Under the pieces are notes generated by a model. That model was not told where the DNA came from. It was given only the letters and a program-made list of their open reading frames with translations, and ran no database searches. Both the position numbers and the translations under genes were made by a program. Below are positions 26,394-33,637 of a DNA stretch of 64,000 nt, one piece after another. Each line of letters starts with the position of its first letter. Position 1 is the stretch's first letter. Origin of the DNA: Virgibacillus_R byunsanensis. Lineage in GTDB: Bacteria; Bacillota; Bacilli; Bacillales; Amphibacillaceae. The DNA lies in the NCBI RefSeq assembly GCF_042675965.1, contig NZ_JBHTKJ010000024.1, positions 1 to 64,000 of the forward strand. Reading direction: 5' to 3'.

Positions 26394-26677
26394 TAAGTCA
26401 AATCCTTTCTGATATCTTATTCAATAAAAGTACACATTTTTTTATACAACTTAGTATTTAAACACAACATTCTTTAATGTTCAAACTAAACATTCGACAT
26501 CTTTTTTAGTATGTACTTACTATAACCTTTTTAAGGTTATATGATTCGACCGAATCTTTATAGACTTCCTATTTTCTTACCCTTTCAGAAACGATTGTAA
26601 ACAATCCATAAATATTTATGAATATGGTATAGTCAAATACAGCCTAATTTAGATATAATATGACAAAGGTATTTTTT
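26394..26677. other. Divergent opuD / deacetylase intergenic region
   Basis: No gene. Plus strand: candidate promoter TAGTCA (26630-26635), 18-base spacer, TATAAT (26654-26659), reading towards the deacetylase gene. Minus strand: TTGAAC with TTAAAT 17 bases on could serve opuD. Two palindromes at 26521-26556 lie between. Confidence 0.5.
26521..26556. promoter_or_regulatory. Two adjacent palindromes, possible operator
   Basis: TATAACCTT-TTT-AAGGTTATA (26521-26541) and GATTCG-AC-CGAATC (26543-26556) are both perfect and almost abut. They lie upstream of opuD and of the divergent gene. No known operator was matched. Confidence 0.4.
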
Positions 26678-26768
26678 TAGTAGATAAGAAAGCCTAAAAC
26701 TTTCTTATCTACATAAGTGCAACTAAGGCTTTGTCCATTAAGGCTTGGCGATAAGCCAAGTTTTCTAA
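26678..26768. repeat. R1 double-hairpin repeat, full copy in a 5' leader
   Basis: TAGTAGATAAGAAAG.../CTTTCTTATCTAC, linker ATAAGTGCAACTAAGG, then GGCTTGGCGATAAGCCAAG and TTTTCTAA. It lies between the candidate promoter and the ribosome-binding site of the deacetylase gene. Confidence 0.8.
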
Positions 26769-26789
26769 AAAACAACAGGAGGGGACATA

Positions 26790-27656
26790 TTGAAGAAGTA
26801 TTTTTGGCTTTTAATAGTATTAATCTTTTTTACCGCATGTGGAAGTAATGAATCTACTGAAGAGATAGAGAAGGAAAACGTGAATTCAAGTGATCAGACA
26901 GAGGACGAGTTACAGGAAGAAAATGGGGATAGTCAACAAACCGATGATGAAGATCAAAATGAGGAACCAGAAGAATACACGGAAGAAGAAACAATAGAAG
27001 CTAGATATAAAGTTAATGAAAATGCTACAGTTGTCCCACTGAATGATGAAATAAATGAGGAAGTTGTATTACTTACTATTGATGACGCACCTGATACATA
27101 TGGGTTAGAAATGGCTAAAACACTTAAGAATCTGGATGTTAATGCAATTTTTTTCGTGAACGGACATTTTATTGATACTCCTGAAGAGGAGGAAGCTCTA
27201 CAAGAAATTTATGATATGGGTTTTGCTATAGGCAACCATACATTTAGCCACAAAAATTTAAAAAATATATCCCAAACAGAACAAACAGAAGAAATTGTTC
27301 ATTTAAATGACAGGATAGAGGAGATTATAGGTGAACGTCCTTTATTTTTCCGTGCTCCACATGGTGTAAATACCGACCATTCCAATCAAGTTGCTGGTGA
27401 AGAAGGAATGGTAGTAATGAATTGGACTTATGGATATGATTATTTTGAACCATACATGGACGTAGATAAATTGACAGAAGCAATGATTACTGGAGAAGGC
27501 CCAGAAGTAGATGTGCCGTATTCACTACTGAAGCCTGGTGCCAATTTATTAATGCACGCTAGAGAGTGGACAGCAGAAGCGCTAGAAGATATCGTTGTTG
27601 GCCTGCAGAATAAAGGGTATGAGATGGTTGACCCAAATTTAATAGAAACAAAGTAA
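26790..27656 (+). CDS. Polysaccharide deacetylase family lipoprotein
   Basis: A 288-residue secreted lipoprotein. The lipobox is FTAC with Cys17. A long acidic linker of E, D, Q and N spans about 20-70, followed by a NodB-type deacetylase domain. Motif 1 is TIDDAP (~97-102, usual TFDDGP), keeping the base Asp and metal Asp. Motif 2 is NHTFSH (~149-154) with both metal His. Motif 3 is RAPHG, and the last motif is LLMHAR. It likely removes acetyl groups from peptidoglycan or another cell-surface glycan. The TTG start follows AGGAGGGG. It is not recognised as one of the named Pda proteins. Leader carries an R1 repeat; a terminator and another R1 copy follow. Confidence 0.82.
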   Translation: MKKYFWLLIVLIFFTACGSNESTEEIEKENVNSSDQTEDELQEENGDSQQTDDEDQNEEPEEYTEEETIEARYKVNENATVVPLNDEINEEVVLLTIDDAPDTYGLEMAKTLKNLDVNAIFFVNGHFIDTPEEEEALQEIYDMGFAIGNHTFSHKNLKNISQTEQTEEIVHLNDRIEEIIGERPLFFRAPHGVNTDHSNQVAGEEGMVVMNWTYGYDYFEPYMDVDKLTEAMITGEGPEVDVPYSLLKPGANLLMHAREWTAEALEDIVVGLQNKGYEMVDPNLIETK

Positions 27657-27664
27657 CATCCATG

Positions 27665-27697
27665 CAGTCAGCTAGGGAATAGCTGGCTGTTTTTTTG
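27665..27697 (+). terminator. Intrinsic terminator of the deacetylase gene
   Basis: CAGTCAGCTA (27665-27674) pairs with TAGCTGGCTG (27680-27689), followed by eight T. Confidence 0.88.
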
Positions 27698-27778
27698 GTA
27701 GATAAGAAAAATTTCTTATTTACATAAGTGCAACTAAGGCTTTCGCATTAAGGCTTGACTATAAGCCAAATTTTCTAA
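27698..27778. repeat. R1 repeat, slightly degenerate copy
   Basis: TAGATAAGAAA/TTTCTTATTTA, linker CATAAGTGCAACTAAGG, GGCTTGACTATAAGCCAAA, TTTTCTAA. Directly behind the terminator. Confidence 0.72.
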
Positions 27779-27863
27779 AATTTCCTGAATAATGTATACT
27801 ATTTCCTTATTTATGATCATTATTATCACGTTCTAAAAACAATAAAATAACATATATATTAAA

Positions 27864-27874
27864 TGTGTTATACT
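27864..27874. promoter_or_regulatory. Possible CcpN box upstream of SR1
   Basis: TGTGTTATACT fits the CcpN consensus TRTGHYATAYW as I recall it. A second near match, AATGTTATACA, lies just after the SR1 -10. In B. subtilis CcpN represses sr1 in glucose. The same 16-base context (AATGTGTTATACTTTT) occurs upstream of ftsW-pycA. Confidence 0.45.
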
Positions 27875-27881
27875 TTTAATC

Positions 27882-27910
27882 TTGAAAATTGTAATGTAAT
27901 ACATTATAAT
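27882..27910 (+). promoter_or_regulatory. Sigma-A promoter of SR1
   Basis: TTGAAA (27882-27887), 17-base spacer, TATAAT (27905-27910). A start near 27917 and the terminator at 28080-28110 predict a ~190-base transcript, close to the 205-nt B. subtilis SR1. Confidence 0.78.
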
Positions 27911-27916
27911 AATGTT

Positions 27917-28110
27917 ATACAGTTAATTAATTTTAATAAAAGGAGTTGGACCAGAATGGGCACAATCGTATGTCAAGATTGCCAACAAGTTATCGAACAT
28001 TATGATGAAGAAAAAGTAACTACCCTTTATGGAACCTGTCCTACTTGCAATGATAAATAATTTAAAATGATATAAAAACGAAGCTGCATTGGCATAATGC
28101 AGCTTCATCT
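27917..28110 (+). ncRNA. sr1: SR1 dual-function regulatory RNA
   Basis: A short transcription unit with its own promoter and terminator encodes SR1P and lies just before the convergent speA gene, the same place as B. subtilis SR1. There SR1 also base-pairs with ahrC mRNA, the arginine regulator. Whether the pairing region is kept cannot be judged without the ahrC sequence. Boundaries are predicted. Confidence 0.72.
27956..28060 (+). CDS. sr1P: SR1P, GapA-binding small peptide
   Basis: A 34-residue peptide starting MGTIVCQDCQQVIEHY with the conserved KVTTLYGTC block. It has four Cys as two CxxC pairs (C6/C9, C28/C31), possibly binding zinc. It matches the SR1P peptide family. In B. subtilis SR1P binds glyceraldehyde-3-phosphate dehydrogenase A and strengthens its contact with RNase J1. 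ATG 27956 has AAAGGAG at a somewhat long spacing of ~11. A longer in-frame reading from 27863 has no ribosome-binding site and starts upstream of the promoter. Confidence 0.88.
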   Translation: MGTIVCQDCQQVIEHYDEEKVTTLYGTCPTCNDK

Positions 28111-28112
28111 TA
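28080..28112. terminator. Bidirectional terminator between SR1 and speA
   Basis: GAAGCTGCATT (28080-28090) pairs with AATGCAGCTTC (28096-28106). The minus side carries TTTTT, ideal for speA; the plus side has ATCTTATTT. Confidence 0.85.
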
Positions 28113-29582
28113 TTTAAAGGGCTTATGTTCTTTTATAACGTGAATGGTACTAAGTGTTTCATCTTCAAGTCCCTGAACAGGTAATCCTGCATTAATGTTT
28201 TTGTTTATATATGCAATATTATCTTCTGTAATAATTTCACCAGGTATAAATATAGGAATTCCTGGTGGATAAACCATAATCGACTCTGCACTAATTCTTC
28301 CTGCTGAATTTTCAAATGGAATAGTTTGGGTTTCGGCATAGAAAGCATCTCTTGGTGTTAATGCCAACAATGGTATGGAGGGGACAGTCACCTCTATTCT
28401 TTTTTCTTCCACCTGTTCTTTTTTGTTTTCAGAAAGATGTTTTAATGCAGACACAAGTTTTTCTATTGTATAGAAAGAATCTCCTGGTGTGATGACACAT
28501 AATAGGTTATACAGATCTGATAATTCAACTTCTATTGCATAATTTTCGCGTAGCCAGACTTCTGCATCGTAACCAGAAATGCCTAATTCTTTTACAGAAA
28601 TAATAAGTTTTGTTGTATCAATATCATAAATTGCCTCGCTACCAACTATCTCCTTCCCAATACATGAGATGTGGGGGATGTTATTTATTTTGCTTCTAGC
28701 ATGATCAGCAAGTTCAATAGCTTGTTCTATTAGTTCATTGCCTTTTGTTGCAAGTTGTTTTCTAGCAGCGTCGAGTGAAGCTAATAATATATAGGATGTT
28801 GACGTAGTGGTTAGCATAGACATAACCATTTGTATGCGTTCAGCAGCTATTAAATTGCCTTTTAAATTTAATACAGAGCTTTGTGTTAATGATCCTCCTA
28901 ATTTATGCACACTAGTTGCTGCAAGGTCTGCACCTGCTTGCATAGCGGATAATGGGAGTTTGTCATGAAAATGAATGTGTATTCCGTGTGCTTCATCCAC
29001 TAACACCGGAACATGATAAAGATGTGCGATAGAAACTATTTCCTCAAGGTCAGCTACCACTCCAAAGTAGGTAGGATTAATAACTAAGACAGCCTTTGCA
29101 TCTGGATGTGCTGTCAATGCATTTTTTACAGCTGAAGGCGTGATACCATGAGAAACACCTAACACATTATCAAGCTCTGGATGAATAAAGATAGGTGTAG
29201 CACCTGAAAAAATGATTGCCGAAGTAACTGATTTATGAACATTTCTAGGAACAATTATTTTGTCTCCTGGGTTGCATACACTTAATACCATTGTCATAAT
29301 GGCACCGCTTGTTCCTTGAACAGAAAAATACGTGTGATCAGCACCAAAGGCTTCTGCTGCAAGATCTTGTGCCTCTTTAATAATTCCATGGGGGTGATGC
29401 AAATCATCTAATGGAGCAATATTAATTAAATCAATAGCAAACACATTGTCCCCGAGGAATGCCCGGAATTCAGGTTCAGTTGCTCTTCCCTGCTTGTGAC
29501 CAGGGATATGGAATTGGATAGGATTTTTTTTGATGTGAGCTAATAATCCAGAAAATAATGGAGTTTGGTATTGTTTGTCCAC
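28110..29582 (-). CDS. speA: Arginine decarboxylase (Orn/Lys/Arg decarboxylase family)
   Basis: A 490-residue fold-type I PLP enzyme of the Bacillus SpeA type. It makes agmatine for polyamine synthesis. Visible are IPGHKQGRA near the N terminus, the DEAHG motif of the PLP site, and the PLP-lysine segment TSVHKLGGSLTQ (Lys ~227). The C-terminal domain carries YPPGIPIFIPGE. The GTG start at 29582 follows GAGGTG. Convergent with SR1, as in B. subtilis. The related YaaO has the same fold; synteny supports SpeA. Confidence 0.92.
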   Translation of the reverse strand: MDKQYQTPLFSGLLAHIKKNPIQFHIPGHKQGRATEPEFRAFLGDNVFAIDLINIAPLDDLHHPHGIIKEAQDLAAEAFGADHTYFSVQGTSGAIMTMVLSVCNPGDKIIVPRNVHKSVTSAIIFSGATPIFIHPELDNVLGVSHGITPSAVKNALTAHPDAKAVLVINPTYFGVVADLEEIVSIAHLYHVPVLVDEAHGIHIHFHDKLPLSAMQAGADLAATSVHKLGGSLTQSSVLNLKGNLIAAERIQMVMSMLTTTSTSYILLASLDAARKQLATKGNELIEQAIELADHARSKINNIPHISCIGKEIVGSEAIYDIDTTKLIISVKELGISGYDAEVWLRENYAIEVELSDLYNLLCVITPGDSFYTIEKLVSALKHLSENKKEQVEEKRIEVTVPSIPLLALTPRDAFYAETQTIPFENSAGRISAESIMVYPPGIPIFIPGEIITEDNIAYINKNINAGLPVQGLEDETLSTIHVIKEHKPFK

Positions 29583-29766
29583 TTAAAACACCTCGCTATA
29601 GAGAGCATAAAATAACTAATGTATTATAGCAAACTAATATAAGGAAAGCCAATAAGTATTTATGTTATGCGTTGTTAATTAAAAAATAATCTGTATTTCT
29701 AAAATTAGCCATATAACAGTTATACATGGTAGGATAAGATAAAAATAATGATGGGGGAGAGAATAG

Positions 29767-30723
29767 ATGAGTTGGCAAACGAGAGTTACAGATTTACTAC
29801 ATATTAAATATCCAATCATTCAAGGAGGGCTTGCATATCTAGCATATTCTGACCTTGCAGCTGCCGTTTCGAATGCAGGTGGATTAGGTCAAATAACTGC
29901 AATGAGTTTAGACAACCCAGACCAATTACGTAATGAAATTAAACGCGTAAAAACATTAACAGATAAGCCATTCGGTGTTAATTTTGCAATTGGCCAACAA
30001 AGAAGACCATATGAGCATATGGTAGAAGTGGCAATTGAAGAAAAAGTTCCTGTTATTTCCGTTACAGGTGGAAATCCTAAAGGTGTATTGGATATGGTCA
30101 AGGACCATCCTATTAAAAAACTAGTACTTGTAGCTGCTAGAAGGCAAGCAGAGAAAGCTGAGGAACTAGGTGCAGATGCAGTTATGGTTGTTGGACAAGA
30201 AGGTGGAGGTCATTTAGGTCGGGGGGATATTGGAACATTTGTCTTAACACCTCAGGTTGTTGATCATGTATCCATTCCAGTTATTGCTTCTGGGGGTATT
30301 GTGGATGGCCGCGGAATGATGGCGGCACTTGCTTTGGGTGCAGAAGGAATAGAAATGGGTACTAGGTTTATAGCAACAAAAGAATGTGTTGATGCTCATC
30401 CCAGCTATAAACAAGCAATTCTTGATGCCGATGAGAATGCTACAGTAGTAATTAAACGCTCACTCGGAACACCGGCAAGAGCTTTGAAAAATCCATGGAC
30501 AGAACAAATCCTTCACATAGAGAAGAAAGAAGAGGGATATGAATCACTTAAGGGTTATATAAGCGGTAATGCTAACAAGCGTTATATTTATGAAGGGAAA
30601 GAAACAGAAGGGTTTGGTTGGGCTGGGCAAGCTACAGCACGTATTCATGATTTGCCAACCGTTCAGGAACTAATTACTGCGATGATGGATGAAGCAGAAG
30701 AAATTAGACAAAGATGGAAGTAG
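29767..30723 (+). CDS. Nitronate monooxygenase / 2-nitropropane dioxygenase family protein
   Basis: A 318-residue FMN-dependent TIM-barrel protein. The N terminus YPIIQGGLAYLAYSDLAAAVSNAGG in outline is the family start. GQEGGGHLGRGDIG (~143-155) has the active-site region, and IPVIASGGIVDGRGMMAALALGAEG is the phosphate-binding part. It oxidises propionate-3-nitronate or similar toxic nitronates; FabK-type enoyl reductases share this fold and are the main alternative. The ATG follows GGGGGAGAG. It ends 18 bases before yktA, so the two are probably co-transcribed. It is an addition relative to the B. subtilis order. Confidence 0.8.
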   Translation: MSWQTRVTDLLHIKYPIIQGGLAYLAYSDLAAAVSNAGGLGQITAMSLDNPDQLRNEIKRVKTLTDKPFGVNFAIGQQRRPYEHMVEVAIEEKVPVISVTGGNPKGVLDMVKDHPIKKLVLVAARRQAEKAEELGADAVMVVGQEGGGHLGRGDIGTFVLTPQVVDHVSIPVIASGGIVDGRGMMAALALGAEGIEMGTRFIATKECVDAHPSYKQAILDADENATVVIKRSLGTPARALKNPWTEQILHIEKKEEGYESLKGYISGNANKRYIYEGKETEGFGWAGQATARIHDLPTVQELITAMMDEAEEIRQRWK

Positions 30724-30741
30724 AAACAGAGGTGATTATCA

Positions 30742-31023
30742 ATGGATTATAACTATCCAATTGATGAAACATGGTCAAAGGAAGAGATAATTGATGTGGT
30801 TAACTTTTTCTCTTTAATAGAGAAAGCTTACGAGGATAAAGTAAAACGTGATCAACTAATTGCATCCTATAAAAGATTCAAACAAATTGTTCCATCCAAA
30901 AGTGAGGAAAAACAGCATTTCGCTTCATTTGAGAAAAATTCTGGTTATTCAAGCTACCGGGTGGTAAAAGAAGCAAAAGAAACAGAGCATGAATTTTTAA
31001 GCATGAATCAAGGTACCCGTTAA
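30742..31023 (+). CDS. yktA: UPF0223 family protein YktA
   Basis: A 93-residue cytoplasmic protein of the UPF0223 family. It shows YNYPIDETWSKEEIIDVVNFF, a helical IEKAYE, YKRFKQIVPSKSEEKQ and the GYSSYRVVKEAKE C-terminal part. Function unknown. The start has AGAGGTGATTATC. The downstream terminator overlaps its stop codon and faces yktB, which is convergent. Confidence 0.9.
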   Translation: MDYNYPIDETWSKEEIIDVVNFFSLIEKAYEDKVKRDQLIASYKRFKQIVPSKSEEKQHFASFEKNSGYSSYRVVKEAKETEHEFLSMNQGTR

Positions 31024-31044
31024 ACGTATACGGATACCTTTTTT
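31011..31044. terminator. Terminator between yktA and yktB
   Basis: AGGTACCCGT (31011-31020) pairs with ACGGATACCT with one unpaired base, followed by TTTTTT. It overlaps the yktA stop. Confidence 0.78.
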
Positions 31045-31045
31045 A

Positions 31046-31663
31046 TTATCTTACTTGTAATGCCTTTTTATAGAATGGTATTAACGAATCCACTGTTTGT
31101 TTCACTGTTTCTATGAAAGCTTCTCCGTCAGAAGTACGATGATCATCAAACGCTAGATGTTTCCCGATAAGAAATTCTGCTTTTTTGACATCACGAAATC
31201 GTTCCAGATGGCTAACCTCTAATTCGTTCAATGGAATCGCATCTTTTTTAGTATGATCGAGAGATACTACATAATCCTTAGGAAGTTGTTTAATTTCGTT
31301 AAAGCTCTCGATAAAGGATTTCGCCATTTTCTCCTTATTATCAAGTTCATAAATAAGTGCTAACCAAATAAAAACATGATCATCAAATAAACCTACTTGA
31401 AAATGTGGGTGTTTTTTGTAACCACGTTTATTATCAGCCACAGCTAACCAGGTGTCATTAGGTGGATTGACTGTTCGTCTGGCATGTCTTGCAATGTGTA
31501 AAAAGACTTCGTTTCCCAAGTGAACAGATAAGTAATCTACAAGATCTTCACCAATCATTTGAAATTTGGGTTGTATTCTTGTTTGGATTGCTTCCATTCT
31601 TTCCTCGAGACCATCTATTTGGAATGTATTAAAGTCTGCTTTTGAAAATCCCTTAAATTCCAT
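31046..31663 (-). CDS. yktB: UPF0637 (DUF1054) family protein YktB
   Basis: A 205-residue protein of the YktB family: N-terminal FKGFSKADFNTFQIDGLEERM in outline, HIARHARRTVNPPNDTW, and AFDDHRTSDGEAFI near the end. Structures of the family exist but the biochemical role is unknown. The ATG follows AAAGGATGATATGA. Position behind yktA, on the opposite strand, is as in B. subtilis. Confidence 0.9.
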   Translation of the reverse strand: MEFKGFSKADFNTFQIDGLEERMEAIQTRIQPKFQMIGEDLVDYLSVHLGNEVFLHIARHARRTVNPPNDTWLAVADNKRGYKKHPHFQVGLFDDHVFIWLALIYELDNKEKMAKSFIESFNEIKQLPKDYVVSLDHTKKDAIPLNELEVSHLERFRDVKKAEFLIGKHLAFDDHRTSDGEAFIETVKQTVDSLIPFYKKALQVR

Positions 31664-31925
31664 TCATATCATCCTTTATATTTAGTTTATAATAATTATT
31701 ATTAAGCATGGATGAATGCAAGTCAAGTTTTTATCTGAAATAGGCGATAAAACCCCCATTTTCAAGGAATGAGAAGGGCGTCAACCCAATGAGTAAGCGG
31801 GGGATGAATCGCCTTCGGACAAGGGATGGCTTTTGCTATCTCATAGTCCGACATACAATCAAGAGAAACAAATGTTCGTATTTTGTCTCCTTTTTTATAT
31901 AATTGGATAGAGGGGGTGAAAATCA
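31664..31925. other. Space between yktB and tnpB, including the likely left end of the IS element
   Basis: TTTAT at 31730-31734 could be the target-adjacent motif, with the element starting near 31735. The stretch 31750-31860 is GC-richer, with AACCCCCATTTTCAAGG, GAGTAAGCGGGGG and GATTCATC-type local inverted segments expected of an IS left end. A GGATAGAGGGGGTG site precedes the tnpB start. Confidence 0.45.
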
Positions 31926-33098
31926 ATGAAAGTGAAAAAAGCTTACAAATTTCGAATCTATCCAAACAAAAACCAAATAGTCTTCATTCATAAAACAATT
32001 GGATGTTCTCGTTTTGCTTATAACTATTTCGTAGGTAAGCAAAAAGATAAAGATGTATATTGGTATATGGTGAATGAGATGGTACAAAATGGTCAGCTTC
32101 CTTAGAACAATTGGAAAGGTGGTTTTTTTAATAAAAACCAATCCATTAAAGGTGTTCGTGAATTAAAAGAATACTATCCATTCTTGAAAGAAGTAGATAG
32201 CATCGCTCTTCAAAAATCAGTTGAAATTGTAAATGATTCCTATACACGTTACTACAAAAAACAAAACGATGAACCCCGTTTTAAATCCAAGAAGAACCCT
32301 ATTCAATCGTACACGACAAAATATGCAAATGGAAATATCTCTGTTTTGGATAAACATATCAAACAACCAAAGCTGGGTCTCGTCTGTTTTGTCAAAAGTC
32401 GTGAAGTAGAAGGGCGTATCATGAACGCAACCATTAGACATAATCCTTCGGGTGATTATTTCATTTCAATTTTGACAGAAACCGAAGTTGAACCACTTAG
32501 AAAGACAGATTCATCCGTAGGGATAGATGTAGGACTAAAAGACTTTGCTACTCTTTCAGATGGTGCAGTCTACCCAAACCCTGAATTTTTTCGACTATTA
32601 GAGGAAAAGTTAGCAAAAGTCCAACGTATCTTATCAAGGAGACAAATTGGATCTGCTAATTGGCATAAACAAAAAATAAAAGTCGCTTGTATTCATGAGA
32701 AAATCGCTAATGCTAGAAAAGATATGTTGGACAAAATCTCTACCGAGATTGTCAAAAACCACGACATCATCGGGATTGAAGATTTGTCGGTGAAAAATAT
32801 GTTAAAAAACCATCATCTTGCAAAAGCAATTAGTGAAGTATCATGGTCACAATTCAGAACGATGCTAGAATACAAAGCGAAATGGTACGGAAAAGAAGTC
32901 GTAACCGTAGCCAAAAACTTTGCTTCAAGTCAGCTATGTTCTAATTGCGGTCACAAACACAAAGACGTTAAAAATCTTGCTTTGCGTGAATGGACGTGTC
33001 CAACGTGCAACAGTTATCACCAAAGAGATTTTAACGCAAGTATCAATCTTCGTAATGAAGTATTACGATTAACCGCAGGAACTGTGAGGATAGCCTAA
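31926..33098 (+). pseudogene. tnpB: TnpB RNA-guided nuclease with a single amber codon
   Basis: From ATG 31926 one frame runs to 33098 (391 codons including stops), interrupted only by TAG at 32103-32105 (codon 60, after NGQLP). Everything else looks intact. The N terminus is KVKKAYKFRIYPNKNQ, RuvC-I is GIDVGLKDFA, RuvC-II is GIEDLSVKNM, the zinc ribbon is CSNC...CPTC, and RuvC-III is QRDFNASINL. It could be re-initiated at the ATG at 32184, giving 304 residues without the N-terminal domain. Single recent mutation or suppressible stop are both possible. Closely related to the copy at 932-1847. Confidence 0.85.
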
Positions 33099-33181
33099 TC
33101 CACAACTGACCAATAGGTTGGTGTTCTTAGGAATCCTCCACTTCAATCAGACCGTAAGGTCGATAAGTGGTAGGTAGTTCA
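33099..33181 (+). ncRNA. TnpB element right end / predicted omega-RNA scaffold (copy 3)
   Basis: GGTGTTCTTAGGAATCC precedes the nested hairpin: CCACTT/AAGTGG outer arms, GACC/GGTC inner arms around GTAA, ending TAGGTAGTTCA. The following AATCTG... would be the guide. Nearly identical to copy 2, with compensating or wobble changes in the inner stem. Confidence 0.65.
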
Positions 33182-33288
33182 AATCTGTTTATATTTGTTT
33201 CAAAGTGGGAAAAGTAATAAAAGAAATAATAAATTAGAACAAATTATTTAAAAGCAACATATATATAATAAAAGCCTTAGGAAAGGTT

Positions 33289-33489
33289 GTGGAAAAGTTG
33301 AAATATGTAATAGAGGCATTACGACGTCAGGAAGCAAAAGAAAAATTACCGGTTATTCGCATGGAGATCGATTATGAGCTTGTTACACTTCACGATGCAT
33401 TACAGGTTGATGATAAGGTGGAAATTATTAAGTCAAAAGAACGGTTGGAGCAATTACGACTGCAATTGCTTAGGATAGAAAATGAATAG
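33289..33489 (+). CDS. ykzI: YkzI-like small protein
   Basis: A 66-residue, charged, mostly helical protein (EKLKYVIEALRRQEAKEKL, PVIRMEIDYELVTLHDAL, SKERLEQLRLQLLRIE). Its position before the inositol monophosphatase gene and its character fit B. subtilis YkzI. Function unknown. The GTG start at 33289 follows AGGAAAGG; an in-frame TTG lies at 33298. A hairpin terminator follows. Confidence 0.7.
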   Translation: MEKLKYVIEALRRQEAKEKLPVIRMEIDYELVTLHDALQVDDKVEIIKSKERLEQLRLQLLRIENE

Positions 33490-33502
33490 ATGGTATAAAA
33501 CG

Positions 33503-33557
33503 GGACCTCAATGAACATGATTCATATTAATATATGAATACATATTGAGGTTCTTTC
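33503..33557 (+). terminator. Long hairpin behind ykzI, probable terminator
   Basis: GGACCTCAAT pairs with ATATTGAGGTTC and an inner ATTCATAT/ATATGAAT arm extends the stem. The T tail (TTCTTTC) is imperfect. Confidence 0.6.
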
Positions 33558-33637
33558 ATGATTTTGATTCAATTTCATGACTACAGTCCTCCTATTTGAT
33601 ACTATGAGAATACACAATAAATAGTGGAGGAAAACAG

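Larger units (their letters stand above)
31735..33181 (+). mobile_element. IS200/IS605-type element with tnpB only (IS1341-like)
   Basis: Contains tnpB (31926-33098) and a right end with the conserved nested hairpin ending at 33181. No tnpA is present, so it would need a partner transposase in trans. The left boundary is inferred from a TTTAT motif; the right boundary from alignment with two other right ends in this window. It is inserted between yktB and ykzI, which are adjacent in B. subtilis. Confidence 0.65.

Noticed and set aside
31735..33181. TnpA transposase partner for the TnpB elements
   Set aside because: No Y1 transposase frame exists next to any of the three copies in this window.
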